From assembly GCA_023270015.1 (NCBI GenBank), contig JAGDXZ010000053.1, positions 1-37,076 of the forward strand: 37,076 bases of DNA. The letters are read 5' to 3'. The position numbers and the translations under genes are program-made. The notes beneath the pieces are model-generated. The model was not told where the DNA came from, made no database searches, and was given only the letters and a program-made list of their open reading frames with translations. Shown in pieces: positions 1 to 9,065 of this stretch; within the stretch, counting starts at the first letter, position 1; each line of letters opens with the position of its first letter. Source of the DNA: Microcaldota archaeon (GTDB lineage Archaea > Micrarchaeota > Micrarchaeia > Micrarchaeales > CABMGC01).

Positions 1-1807
1 TTGTCAAGGTTGTAGAGGTTGTGGAAGGACACCACGTTGGGAAATCGCCAGCTTCGAGTGAACAGCTATCTCCTGCCGGGCAGCCAGTGCTGCTGCATTC
101 TCCGATATAATCACAAGACCACCTAGTTCCGGACGGACATGAGCTTGGACCACCGATCCCTGATCCGCAATTAAATTGTTGAGACGTGTTTCCTGTGCAA
201 TCATTGTAGTTTACAGTGCAGTCCTTGTTCATATCATTATAGGCACACTCCCAAGTAACCGCAGTAGTAGATGTTGAGGAAGTGGTTGTAGAAGTAGAGG
301 TGGTTGTGGAAGTAGAGGAGGTTGTTGTGGAGGTTGAAGAAGTTGTTGTTGAGGTAGAGGAGGTTGTTGTGGATGTAGAGGAAGTTGAGGATGTTGTGGA
401 TGTAGAGGAAGTTGTTGATGTAGAAGTAGTAGTTGTTGTGGAATAGAAGTTGGCCTGCTCGCTTATTGGCGAGTTCATGGTTATGCTGGCAGTAGACGAA
501 GTACCAGTATAGCTTATTGTGCCAGTGCCAGTCCAGTTCTTGAAGAAATAGCCAGCGTTTGGCGCTTCACTGATTGTAACTGGCGCGCCTGAATAATACC
601 AGTAGTTGTTGTTATTCGGCGATGCAGAGACTGTGCCGCCATTAGACGGGTTTGCAGATAGAGTGAGGTAGTACTGTGTGGAGTAGTTAACTGTTACAGT
701 ACCGTTGGCGGTTGGAGTTATAGTGCCAGTAATGTTTGTTGCGCCTAGGCCGCTAGTGCTGTTCCAAACATACCTAACGCCAGCAGGGCCTGCAATCTGC
801 TGGGCAAAGGCATAGGTTATTGTTGCGCCAGATTTAAATGATAAAGTAAGAGGCAATTGGGCGCAGGTATATTGAACACCGTCTATCGTAACAACATAAG
901 CCGTTGAACCAGAAGGGCATACTACGCTAAATGTTTTGGGATTTATGGTAAAAGTAACATAAACAGGTGGCGTAAAATCAACAACGACGCTTGAGGTTAT
1001 GTTGGCAAAGCTGGCAGTAACGAGCACATTGCCCTGCTGCATGCTGCTTATCTCAGAATAGGCCTTGCCGTCGCTGCCGGTAGTTGTGACAGTAGGCGTT
1101 ATGTTTACAAAAGACACGTTCGCGGTGAAGTTGACTGTTGCGCCAGCAAGAGGATAGCCAAGCATCTTCACTGTTGCAACAAGGGGATCCTTGGCGCCGT
1201 TTGCAGCCTGGCTTGTGTTAAGCACGCTAAGCGAAATAGTTGCGGTTGTTGAGGAGAAGAGCGGAGAGACGTGGGCTGTGAAGCCGCCAAGGTAGGTTTG
1301 AGGCGCAGATGTTTTGCACAAGGTCGCATTGCCGCTCGGGCAAGGAATAGCAGACAAGTAGATTTTGCCGGATTCCAAAGCGCCGAGGGCAAGCGCCTTT
1401 TGAGGCAATGTCACATTGCATATTATAGCGCCGCCAGGCAGGACAAAACTAGGCAGGCAATTGCCGGCATACGCCACTCCGCTCACGTTCAATGAAACAG
1501 TAGGATTAAGCAAAGGATAGCTTTGCAGGTTTGAGAGAAACATGCCGACTTTTGTGCTGAGCGCATTTGAAGCAAATATCATGCCTTTGCAATACGCCCC
1601 GCTTACGAAAGTGCAGGAACTGGGAGCAATGTAGGAAGGCGCAAGTGTGAAATAAAGAAGCAGGGAAATTATGATTGCAATGATGAGTATTGCCCAGCTG
1701 TACGTCAGCAAATATTCCATTGCAGACTGGGCCTTCTTCTCGCCTAGAGACCTAACAGTAGCCTTGCTATTTCTGCGCCTTATCTGCCTCGACCTGCGCC
1801 TGGGCAT
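1..1807 (-). CDS. Large surface protein with class III (pilin-type) signal peptide, partial at its C-terminal end
   Basis: This frame is open from ATG at 1807 to the left window edge (at least 602 codons), so the ORF track, which needs a stop, missed it. The N-terminus is Arg-rich, then KKAQSAMEYLLTYSW and a hydrophobic segment, which is the archaeal class III signal peptide pattern cut by prepilin peptidase. A beta-rich ectodomain with many N-glycosylation sequons follows. Residues about 380-455 (GGTVSASP, WTGTG, ITMNSP, QANF) resemble a divergent InlB B-repeat. Residues 456-515 are exclusively Ser/Thr. A Cys-rich module with about 10 Cys follows, and a second Ser/Thr stretch begins at the edge. 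It is probably an adhesin or pilus-like surface protein. A TATA-like TTTTAAATACC lies about 30 nt upstream of the start. The exact role is unknown. Confidence 0.85.
   Translation of the reverse strand, partial: MPRRRSRQIRRRNSKATVRSLGEKKAQSAMEYLLTYSWAILIIAIIISLLLYFTLAPSYIAPSSCTFVSGAYCKGMIFASNALSTKVGMFLSNLQSYPLLNPTVSLNVSGVAYAGNCLPSFVLPGGAIICNVTLPQKALALGALESGKIYLSAIPCPSGNATLCKTSAPQTYLGGFTAHVSPLFSSTTATISLSVLNTSQAANGAKDPLVATVKMLGYPLAGATVNFTANVSFVNITPTVTTTGSDGKAYSEISSMQQGNVLVTASFANITSSVVVDFTPPVYVTFTINPKTFSVVCPSGSTAYVVTIDGVQYTCAQLPLTLSFKSGATITYAFAQQIAGPAGVRYVWNSTSGLGATNITGTITPTANGTVTVNYSTQYYLTLSANPSNGGTVSASPNNNNYWYYSGAPVTISEAPNAGYFFKNWTGTGTISYTGTSSTASITMNSPISEQANFYSTTTTTSTSTTSSTSTTSSTSSTSTTTSSTSTTTSSTSTTTSSTSTTTSTSTTTSSTSTTAVTWECAYNDMNKDCTVNYNDCTGNTSQQFNCGSGIGGPSSCPSGTRWSCDYIGECSSTGCPAGDSCSLEAGDFPTWCPSTTSTTLT
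263..442 (-). repeat. Ser/Thr-coding low-complexity tract (60 codons)
   Basis: Read in the frame of the surface protein, all 60 codons are Ser or Thr, made from short units such as ACAACAACTTCC. The + strand of this 180-base tract contains no C at all. It probably encodes a stiff, possibly O-glycosylated stalk between the InlB-like domain and the Cys-rich module. Near-identical short units make length variation by slippage plausible. Confidence 0.85.
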
Positions 1808-1828
1808 TGCCTCAATATTAGAGGGATG

Positions 1829-1845
1829 AAAAGGTATTTAAAAGT
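1829..1845. promoter_or_regulatory. Shared divergent TATA region between the pilin-like protein and the surface operon
   Basis: The near-palindromic AT core GGTATTTAAAAGTA lies about 30 nt from the start codons on both sides (1807 minus, 1872 plus). The 64-nt gap has no other obvious promoter, so both genes probably fire from this site. Confidence 0.5.
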
Positions 1846-1871
1846 ATTTTTGCGAAATCAAGATGGTATAA

Positions 1872-3689
1872 ATGAAAATATTGCACGCAATTCTATTCGC
1901 TACATTATTTGCGGTCGTAATTGCAGAACCTTATCAGCGGGTATTGCTTAATCAACAACTTTCCAATTTTAGCATACAATCCAATGTTTCAGATACGAGC
2001 ATACTTTGCCAGAATACTACCTTTGAAGGGAGCGAAATAACTGCTATGGGAAATGATATCAATGTGTCCTTTTATAATTGTAGCTTTGTAAACGTCAGCT
2101 TTTTATTAATGCCGCATACCAGCATATTTCTTGTAAGCCCCAAAAATTTAAAACTGACTAAGTTAGACATTGCGAATACTTCAAACCTAACCGTGGCGTA
2201 TTATCTAACCATCAATGTCTTCCATCCTTATGGATATAATACCACACTGTTTGGCAATCTCGCAGCTGGTTTTGCGTACATTTTGCCTTTGATCAATTAT
2301 ACAGTTAGCCTGCATAACGATGAGTTATTGATGTATGCTTTTTCTAACAAAAGCTTTAATGCGGAATTTAGCGAACTTAAGAAAAAAGTACCATTTGGAG
2401 TATATGGCATAAACTCGACAAAAATCTATGAAAACATGACTAACCTGACTTATGGAGAAATATTTGGCCATAAGCGTTTTCTTCTTGCTACAGAAACTTT
2501 TACAAACAACAAAACAATAAACTATAATCCTTACGAAATAGACTATTCTTTCTTGGGATACGACCAGCTTGTTATGTTTACCCTGAATATTAGTCAGGAT
2601 ATGAACCTTACTCCGTTTTATATAGAGCCGATCTTTCCAAAATTCAACTTTTATTATATTCCAGACAATGGCAGGGAAAATATTACCATAAAATATGTCA
2701 TAGCAGTGCCTCCGCAAGACTCAAATTGGAGCTTTACCGGTTATCTCTACCGATACCTACCTAAGTACTTTACAACAAATCCAAGAAAGGGCATAGGGCT
2801 ATACTCTTCTTTTACGCATGTGATAACTTTCCCAAGTCCTGCTAATTTCACCTATAATGGCACAAAATTTTACTATATTAACTATACCACAGTTCTCCCA
2901 ATAGGACTAAATTCCTCAATTATAACTACAAACGGGACAATACCTGGTATCGGAAGATTTATAGAAGATTCCACAACACCTTCTTTTAGCCTAGGCATTG
3001 CTTACTGCTCTTCTTATACTGTGAATCCTTTGCCTCCTTTGTCCGGTCTTACGATAAGCGAACCAGGGAGCTATCACATGGTTAAAAAACTCTTTCCTCT
3101 TTACGGAGATGCAATACCACAACTTGTAAATACCACATGCACTACTGGCTTGCTTATAAAGGGTCATGACATAAACATATTTTGTGACAACGGCACGATA
3201 AACGATACAGAATATGGGATAGCAATACTTAACTCAAGCAACATAAACATATACGGCTGCAGAATTACTGGCAACGGCATATACATAAACAATTCTGAAA
3301 GCATAAACTTTGAGAATACAACTTTGTCACCGGGCTCTGGCGGAGAATTTGCTGTCAAAATAGTAAATGCGCAAAATGTCAATTTTGTGAACCTTACAAT
3401 CGAAAACGGATTTCCTTCTTTATTTACATCGTATTCTTCAGCCGGCACGCCCGAATCACTTGGAATTAATATCTATGGATTGAAGATATGTAATGCAACA
3501 CAGCTGCAAAGGATAAAGCAATTTGCATTTGTTATAAACCCTCAATTAACATGCATGCCAAGTTGGCTAAGAAAACTATCAAAAATAAGCGGAATAGAAT
3601 GGCTCTACTTGCTCACCGCATTAGTTTTATTAGCATATGGCACTATTTTCTTTAAAAGTATTAGAAGAAGCAAAAGAAAGCGACACTGA
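1872..3689 (+). CDS. Sequon-rich membrane-anchored surface protein with beta-helix region
   Basis: The protein has 605 aa. It starts with a Sec-type signal peptide (MKILHAILFATLFAVVIAEP). The body is dense in N-x-S/T sequons (about 30), pointing to heavy N-glycosylation. From about residue 430 the pattern of short strands with Asn ladders (HDINIFCDNGTI, SSNINIYGCRI, SESINFENTTL) resembles right-handed parallel beta-helix (NosD/pectate-lyase-like) proteins. A C-terminal transmembrane segment (WLYLLTALVLLAYGTIFF) and a basic tail (RRSKRKRH) anchor it with the body outside the cell. It is first in an operon with two GT-C glycosyltransferases and a beta-propeller protein, starting 6 nt before the next gene. 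It may be a substrate or scaffold of that machinery; the catalytic function is unknown. Confidence 0.75.
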   Translation: MKILHAILFATLFAVVIAEPYQRVLLNQQLSNFSIQSNVSDTSILCQNTTFEGSEITAMGNDINVSFYNCSFVNVSFLLMPHTSIFLVSPKNLKLTKLDIANTSNLTVAYYLTINVFHPYGYNTTLFGNLAAGFAYILPLINYTVSLHNDELLMYAFSNKSFNAEFSELKKKVPFGVYGINSTKIYENMTNLTYGEIFGHKRFLLATETFTNNKTINYNPYEIDYSFLGYDQLVMFTLNISQDMNLTPFYIEPIFPKFNFYYIPDNGRENITIKYVIAVPPQDSNWSFTGYLYRYLPKYFTTNPRKGIGLYSSFTHVITFPSPANFTYNGTKFYYINYTTVLPIGLNSSIITTNGTIPGIGRFIEDSTTPSFSLGIAYCSSYTVNPLPPLSGLTISEPGSYHMVKKLFPLYGDAIPQLVNTTCTTGLLIKGHDINIFCDNGTINDTEYGIAILNSSNINIYGCRITGNGIYINNSESINFENTTLSPGSGGEFAVKIVNAQNVNFVNLTIENGFPSLFTSYSSAGTPESLGINIYGLKICNATQLQRIKQFAFVINPQLTCMPSWLRKLSKISGIEWLYLLTALVLLAYGTIFFKSIRRSKRKRH

Positions 3690-3695
3690 TAGGGT

Positions 3696-5432
3696 ATGAA
3701 TATGGCGATATTCGGGTTCATCGGTTCTCACGCCATGGAGCTCTATTTTGTTTATGCTGCAGGACTTTTTGCTTTATTGCTTGTATCTTTGATCGCCAAT
3801 GCTAGAAAAATCAAAGAAGCGCTGGAAGGTCTGGACAGGAAATGGCTTCTTTTGCCAGCGTTAGTTGTACTTGCCTTTTTGATTTCTGAAGTTTTGCTAG
3901 TAAAACCTACCTTTTGGATGTACAAAGATGAGTATATTGAAATGAGCATAGGCAAAGTAATGATTTTTAACCATGAAGCAGGCATATGTAGCTTTAACAT
4001 AGGAAATTACTGTATGCCTGATGGCATAGGCTTATTCCAGCAATCGGATGGTTGGCCCCTACTTTTTGCTATTGCTTTTTCTATATTCGGCGTTAGTTTT
4101 GCAACTGCATACAACCTTACCTTGCTGATGTCGTGCATATCAGTATTGCTTGTTTTCTTCATAATCTATCTTATATCGAAAAATAAAGAGGCGTCTTTGG
4201 TAGGCGCCATATTCCTAGCTTTCACTCCAGTATTCATGACTTACTCTCGCTCAACCACGCTAGATGTGCCTGCAGTGACTTTTGTTTTGCTCACGCTTTT
4301 TGCATCGTTAGTTTATCTTAACAACAAAAAGCTGGCTTCAGGAATAATGGTTGCGTCGGTAGCTGCATTCACAATGCTGATGCGAATAGAGCTGGGTTTA
4401 TTTGTACCTATATTACTTGCATTTCTGTTTTTACCCAATCTGCCTTCGTTTAATAAAAAAGAACTTCGGAACTTTGTTATTGCTCTTAGCATCTTTTTGC
4501 TTCTCGCTTTACCCGAATTCGCATTTATATATACTTCACTAACAGCTAACAAATTTGGCGCACCCAATGGCAGGATGTTTTCTTTTCAATATTTCAAAAC
4601 AAGCATAAAACCTGATTTGCTATTTTGGCTCGGTCTATATGCAAATGTATATAGCGGCCCATACGTATATCATGATGAATATCCTATAATTTATACTCTC
4701 TTAGGCGTCATTGGTGCGCTGTACTTGCTTAGGCACAAGAAGTCTTTTGCGGTTGCACTGATAACGTACTTCCTTCTCGTTATCATATTTTTCTCTTCGT
4801 TCTATGCAGGAAGCATATTTGGGGAGAGCGGCGCTAATCTGCGGTATTACTTACAAGATTTTGCAATCATGGCAATATTCGCTGCCTTAGGCAGCATAGC
4901 AATCATAGAATTTATCGCAAAAAGATATAAGCATCTGACCAAGTCTAATAAAAAATTAATCTTGCTAATAATAGTAGCTGCGGCATTGCTTATGCCAATC
5001 GTGTATATTAATAAAATTGTAATGTTGCCTCCTAGTAGCCTATATCCGTATGCGCCAGATAGGGCTGAGCTTAGCGCAGTTGAGCAGGTAGTAAATAAGA
5101 TACCGCAAAACTGCATAGTACTAAGTTATAAGCCACAATTATGGTACCTGCTTGGAAAGAATAGCATGTTCGCGGACTGGATATTTCTTCCAAACTACAA
5201 AAATCAAGCAGTAAATCTTTCTGATAATTGTATTTATTTTGATTACGGTACAGCTTGTTTAGGAGCGGGACCCTATCCGAATGGCAGCATGACAAGATGT
5301 AACCAAATCATGCAAGACTTCAATATGACACCGATCATAGCCGAACCTTATGATAAAGATGGATGGAATTTCACTATAGGCATTTATCATATAAATGGAT
5401 ATAAGAATAGTACAAAGTTGGGGAGCACATGA
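3696..5432 (+). CDS. GT-C fold membrane glycosyltransferase (GT39/ArnT-like)
   Basis: The protein has 578 aa with about 10-12 hydrophobic segments and a soluble C-terminal part from about residue 460. An acidic motif in the first external loop (WMYKDEYIE) and TLDVP after a later helix fit the PMT_2/GT39-like GT-C family, which transfers sugars from polyprenyl-phosphate donors outside the membrane. The expected role is to add sugars to surface proteins or lipids. The ORF opens with two nearby ATGs (3696 and 3702); a GGGT just upstream suits the second by spacing. It overlaps the following gene by 4 bases (ATGA), suggesting translational coupling. Donor and acceptor cannot be read from the sequence. 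Confidence 0.75.
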   Translation: MNMAIFGFIGSHAMELYFVYAAGLFALLLVSLIANARKIKEALEGLDRKWLLLPALVVLAFLISEVLLVKPTFWMYKDEYIEMSIGKVMIFNHEAGICSFNIGNYCMPDGIGLFQQSDGWPLLFAIAFSIFGVSFATAYNLTLLMSCISVLLVFFIIYLISKNKEASLVGAIFLAFTPVFMTYSRSTTLDVPAVTFVLLTLFASLVYLNNKKLASGIMVASVAAFTMLMRIELGLFVPILLAFLFLPNLPSFNKKELRNFVIALSIFLLLALPEFAFIYTSLTANKFGAPNGRMFSFQYFKTSIKPDLLFWLGLYANVYSGPYVYHDEYPIIYTLLGVIGALYLLRHKKSFAVALITYFLLVIIFFSSFYAGSIFGESGANLRYYLQDFAIMAIFAALGSIAIIEFIAKRYKHLTKSNKKLILLIIVAAALLMPIVYINKIVMLPPSSLYPYAPDRAELSAVEQVVNKIPQNCIVLSYKPQLWYLLGKNSMFADWIFLPNYKNQAVNLSDNCIYFDYGTACLGAGPYPNGSMTRCNQIMQDFNMTPIIAEPYDKDGWNFTIGIYHINGYKNSTKLGST

Positions 5433-6835
5433 AAAATAAAATGAAAACAAATATACGCCACTCTAAAATATTGGCAGTTTTTATCTTGCTTATTATCGGC
5501 ATAACATTGATTTTACTCGCGTGGATGCAGGCATGTCAGAAAAGTTTTAATGGACAAAACGCAAGCACCGCCGTACTTCAGTATGACGGTTCGCCAACGC
5601 ACACTTATTTTGTCAACATAAATGTAGGCAACCTCAGTGTTGATGTTGGCCAAGCGATATTTGCAACGCCGACAATATATAGGGGGTCTCTTCTAGTTTC
5701 TACTATGGGAAATGAAACCGATTTAAACAATTCCAGATATGATCTTACCTATGGCGAATTATTCAGGATTAATTTAACGACCGGAAAGATCGTATGGAGC
5801 ATAAAATTTCCTGATCAGATAATGTCACAACCAATAACCGTAGGCAATATCATTATTGTAGCCATGGGGAATAATTTGGAAGTGCCTCCTCAGTATTATA
5901 ATACAAAGTATGGAATTTACGCTGTTGATTTTAATACAGGAAAAGTATTATGGAATGATACCACACAAATAACTAACATGCCTACTCCGGCATTCTATAA
6001 AGGGGTCATAATAGAGCCAAACGAAGGAGAGATAAATATAATAAACGTGTCAAACGGGCAAATAGTGAAAACCATATTTCTTGGAATACCAGACACACTT
6101 TCTTCGCCCATGATTTACAATAACACAGCTTACTTTGGCACATGCGAAGCTAGTGTTTATGGATTTAATGCTACAAATTTCAAACAAAAAGATGTCAAAA
6201 CAAACTGCTGGTTTTTTGCATTAGACCTTAGGAATTATTCAATAAAATGGAAGACGCATTTTCCATACGCTGGCGGAGGGTTAAACGATGTTTCGCCTGC
6301 ATATTGGCAAGGCAAAGTAATAACTGGCTACCTGTTTGAAAGCGATTATGAAGATCCCGTAATGGTGGCCATGAATTCATCTACGGGCAAGATAATATGG
6401 GAAGTTAATACTACTCAAATAAATTATACAATACAACCTAGCATACCGCCATGCATACCTTTCTGGTATAATCAAAATGCTATATCTCCAATAACAGTAG
6501 TAAATGGCACAGCATACTTCGATTCGAATTTTGACGGCAGGCTTGTGGCAGTTAACATAACTTCTGGCAAGCTTGAATGGGCACTAAGCACTGGAGGCCA
6601 AACGGAAAGCAATCCAAATACATTCTACGGAGGAAAATATCTCATAATTGCAAATGATTACGGGGATATGTTTGTTATAAACACCACTACCGGTAATCCG
6701 CTAAATGTGTTCTGTACCCATATTCCACATCTTGAAAATGAAGTTGTCATAACAAACAACAGTGCGATACTGGCAGGGATGAACGGCGAAATAAAGGCCT
6801 ATCCTCTTAAATCTTTGATAGGTGAGAATCAATGA
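5429..6835 (+). CDS. Membrane-anchored PQQ-type beta-propeller protein
   Basis: The protein has 468 aa. An N-terminal transmembrane helix (ILAVFILLIIGITLILLAWM) places the rest outside the cell. The ectodomain repeats the PQQ_2/YVTN blade signature: TTGKIVWSI, NTGKVLWND, SNGQIVKTI, STGKIIWEV, TSGKLEWAL and TTGNPLNVF, about seven blades. It carries many N-glycosylation sequons. The propeller is probably a binding or assembly scaffold; there is no sign of a dehydrogenase partner. ATGA overlaps on both sides join it to two GT-C glycosyltransferases, which suggests a stoichiometric partner role in surface glycan assembly. Confidence 0.8.
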   Translation: MKNKMKTNIRHSKILAVFILLIIGITLILLAWMQACQKSFNGQNASTAVLQYDGSPTHTYFVNINVGNLSVDVGQAIFATPTIYRGSLLVSTMGNETDLNNSRYDLTYGELFRINLTTGKIVWSIKFPDQIMSQPITVGNIIIVAMGNNLEVPPQYYNTKYGIYAVDFNTGKVLWNDTTQITNMPTPAFYKGVIIEPNEGEINIINVSNGQIVKTIFLGIPDTLSSPMIYNNTAYFGTCEASVYGFNATNFKQKDVKTNCWFFALDLRNYSIKWKTHFPYAGGGLNDVSPAYWQGKVITGYLFESDYEDPVMVAMNSSTGKIIWEVNTTQINYTIQPSIPPCIPFWYNQNAISPITVVNGTAYFDSNFDGRLVAVNITSGKLEWALSTGGQTESNPNTFYGGKYLIIANDYGDMFVINTTTGNPLNVFCTHIPHLENEVVITNNSAILAGMNGEIKAYPLKSLIGENQ

Positions 6836-8454
6836 AAGGTACTAAAAAGATTAATAAGAACATCATGCTACTGCTTTTGATAGAACTTTTTGGAATGGCA
6901 TTGTCTCTGTCATTTCTTAAAGGCCCGAGCGTATACGGCGATGACCCATTCTACTTGCAATACGTGCCTAGCATATTAAATGGTACATTTAAAGAAAGCA
7001 TAAACATTTTTTCATTAAGATTGCTTCTTATTTACCCGATATCTTGGAGTGTAGGCCTACTAGGCTATACAGACTTTGCGGCGGGCTTCTATCCGCTTGT
7101 ATCCTACTTGGTTCTCATAGCACTCATATATCTGATCGGTAAAGAGGCGTATAGCGAAAAAGCGGGCCTATTCGGAGCATTAGTGTTTTCTTTCTATCCT
7201 CTTGTTATAAAGTTTAACTCTGATCCGGATCCGATGTTGCCTCTGAGTATGTTTTTAGTTGCTGCCACCTATTTCTTCTTGCTTGGCATCAAGTACCGAA
7301 AGCATAGAGAGCGCAATTACGTTCTTTCAGGATTTCTTTCTTTCATGAGTTCGTTGATAAATCCGTTGGCTTACATATATGTTGTGTTTTTCCTTTTTTA
7401 TATGGTTGCCAATTTAATCTATCAATTCATAAAGAAAACCGAAAATAAGGACATATGGGCTCTGCCGTTATTTATCCTAGGTCTAGTAACCGCTGTCGTG
7501 GTGGTTGGATATATAAACATCCTACTTGCTAATGGAAAGCCTTTTTATGAATTTAACATGACCAACTACTATTATAGCGGAACTGGCGGGCCTGATGAAA
7601 TATACTATACAAATCCAAGTTTAACCTTCTATATACATACTTACTTTTTAGGCGTCTTACGGTATATGGCAAACTTGTTTACTATTCATGCGCCAATAGG
7701 AGTATCCAGTTATAACGAAGCGGGGTTATTCGGTTATGCTGCACTGATTGCTGCCGCTTACCTGATAGTACGCAACGATAAAAGATCTAGATTTCTACTG
7801 ATTTGGACTATTTTCATTGCGACCTATATGGAATTTGGAAGCATGAGCATAACACATTATGTGCCAATCTATAAATTAATGCGATTTACAGTAATTGTTG
7901 CCCCGCCTCTTTCACTTGTCATAGGTGCGGCTATGGCGAGATTTGCTTCTAATCAAAAGCATAAAAAGTTAGTAGAAAGCAGTACGATTTTAGTGCTTGC
8001 CCTATTGTTTATTACTTCTTTGCCCATCGATTACTATTTCTATTCTGTTAACCATAATATCATGCTGGTTGTAAAAACGGAAGCGAACGCACTTCTCCAT
8101 GCTCCAAACATAACACATGCACAAATCTATACACCGGGGTTGCTACAGTATTATTTGGAATATTATCTTCATTATGTCAATACTAGGGTGTTTTTCTACG
8201 ACAATGGGGCGTATGGCGGAGTCGTTTTGCCAACGTGCGAAAGCATACCAAATAACTCATACATAATCATACCTTCGGTAACTGACATCGCCGAAATGGA
8301 TATGGAAAATTTTTATCCAATAACAGAATCATGGGCAACGAATCCAAACGAATGCGGTCTTCAACTTTACCTGAATGTTTATTCTCTGCCAGTGCTCAAG
8401 CACAGTATAGAAGGCGCGCTAGGATATGCTGGAAATATTTATTATAAACCGTAA
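6832..8454 (+). CDS. GT-C fold membrane glycosyltransferase
   Basis: The protein has 540 aa, an N-terminal transmembrane helix and about ten more. The first external loop carries an acidic pair (SVYGDDPFYLQY) and a later loop FNSDPDPMLP, as in GT-C enzymes related to PMT/ArnT. A soluble Tyr-rich C-terminal domain of about 120 aa with several Cys follows the last helix. It starts inside the stop of the beta-propeller gene (ATGA) and ends the operon that begins at 1872. It is probably a polyprenyl-phosphate-sugar-dependent transferase; specificity is unknown. Confidence 0.7.
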   Translation: MKGTKKINKNIMLLLLIELFGMALSLSFLKGPSVYGDDPFYLQYVPSILNGTFKESINIFSLRLLLIYPISWSVGLLGYTDFAAGFYPLVSYLVLIALIYLIGKEAYSEKAGLFGALVFSFYPLVIKFNSDPDPMLPLSMFLVAATYFFLLGIKYRKHRERNYVLSGFLSFMSSLINPLAYIYVVFFLFYMVANLIYQFIKKTENKDIWALPLFILGLVTAVVVVGYINILLANGKPFYEFNMTNYYYSGTGGPDEIYYTNPSLTFYIHTYFLGVLRYMANLFTIHAPIGVSSYNEAGLFGYAALIAAAYLIVRNDKRSRFLLIWTIFIATYMEFGSMSITHYVPIYKLMRFTVIVAPPLSLVIGAAMARFASNQKHKKLVESSTILVLALLFITSLPIDYYFYSVNHNIMLVVKTEANALLHAPNITHAQIYTPGLLQYYLEYYLHYVNTRVFFYDNGAYGGVVLPTCESIPNNSYIIIPSVTDIAEMDMENFYPITESWATNPNECGLQLYLNVYSLPVLKHSIEGALGYAGNIYYKP

Positions 8455-8467
8455 AGCCTGAACCAGG

Positions 8468-8484
8468 TTTAAAATTTATAAAGG
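8468..8484 (+). promoter_or_regulatory. TATA box for the small anchored protein
   Basis: TTTAAAATTTATAAAGG is centred about 29 nt upstream of GTG at 8505, the spacing expected for a leaderless or nearly leaderless archaeal mRNA. This supports translation starting near 8505 rather than at the downstream GTG (8630) reported by the ORF track. Confidence 0.55.
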
Positions 8485-8504
8485 CATAATCCTGTGTAAT
8501 ATTG

Positions 8505-8974
8505 GTGATTAAATAAAACAAAGTTGGCGCTCAATAATATTATTTTTAATAGGAATAATAATAGGAGTAGCAATAGGGATATCTCTTGGACATATAAAAT
8601 CTAAAGCAGTAGAACAGAGCGTAATAAATGTGACCAACATCAATACAACTTATTTCGACATGCAAACTAACAAAGCGTATCCCGGAGGCGAATTGAAAGG
8701 TTTTGAGGCAAATACTGGAAAAAGTGTTTATTATACATTTACTGTAAATTATAGAAATTCTACATACAGCGAAACAATAGAGAACATAAGTGCGACAACA
8801 TCGGGTTTTAGCGTTGTAAAGGTTGTACCTGCTCTGCCATCAATCATACAACCAAATAGTGCCCAAACATTTAATCTAGCAATTGATCTTCCTAATACGT
8901 CATATGCAGGTCCTCTAAATTTGCTAATTCTTTATAAAGTAAATTACGTAACTAATTCAAGCAAAGGGCAATAG
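8505..8974 (+). CDS. Small signal-anchored extracellular protein, start interrupted by an apparent 1-base indel
   Basis: The ORF track starts at GTG 8630 (114 aa), but the same frame is open back to 8513 and encodes a clear membrane anchor (SIILFLIGIIIGVAIGISLG) just before it. No ATG, GTG or TTG starts that longer frame. GTG ATT AAA at 8505 runs into TAA, and one extra A would give MIKIKQSWRSIILF. So either a base is missing in an A-rich run (sequence error or true mutation), or an unusual start such as ATA or frameshifting is used. Repaired length is about 156 aa. The outside part looks like a beta-sandwich (Ig/NEW3-like) with several N-x-S/T sites. It follows the surface operon with its own TATA box. 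Confidence 0.6.
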
Positions 8975-9065
8975 AAATTTATCTAAAACAAATTGGAAAG
9001 CAAACAAAAACGGAGGTCGAAAGTTAAACTTAAAAATTAATAATTAAGCAGTTTAAATTTTCTCT

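Noticed and set aside
4-204. ORF of 66 aa on the minus strand at the left edge
   Set aside because: It is out of frame with the long open surface-protein frame that covers the region; a shadow.
263-442. Possible CRISPR or tandem-repeat array
   Set aside because: There are no spacers; the repetition is explained by Ser/Thr codons in frame.
2325-2717. 130-aa minus-strand ORF inside the beta-helix gene
   Set aside because: It is antisense to a gene with signal peptide, sequons and anchor; no domain seen.
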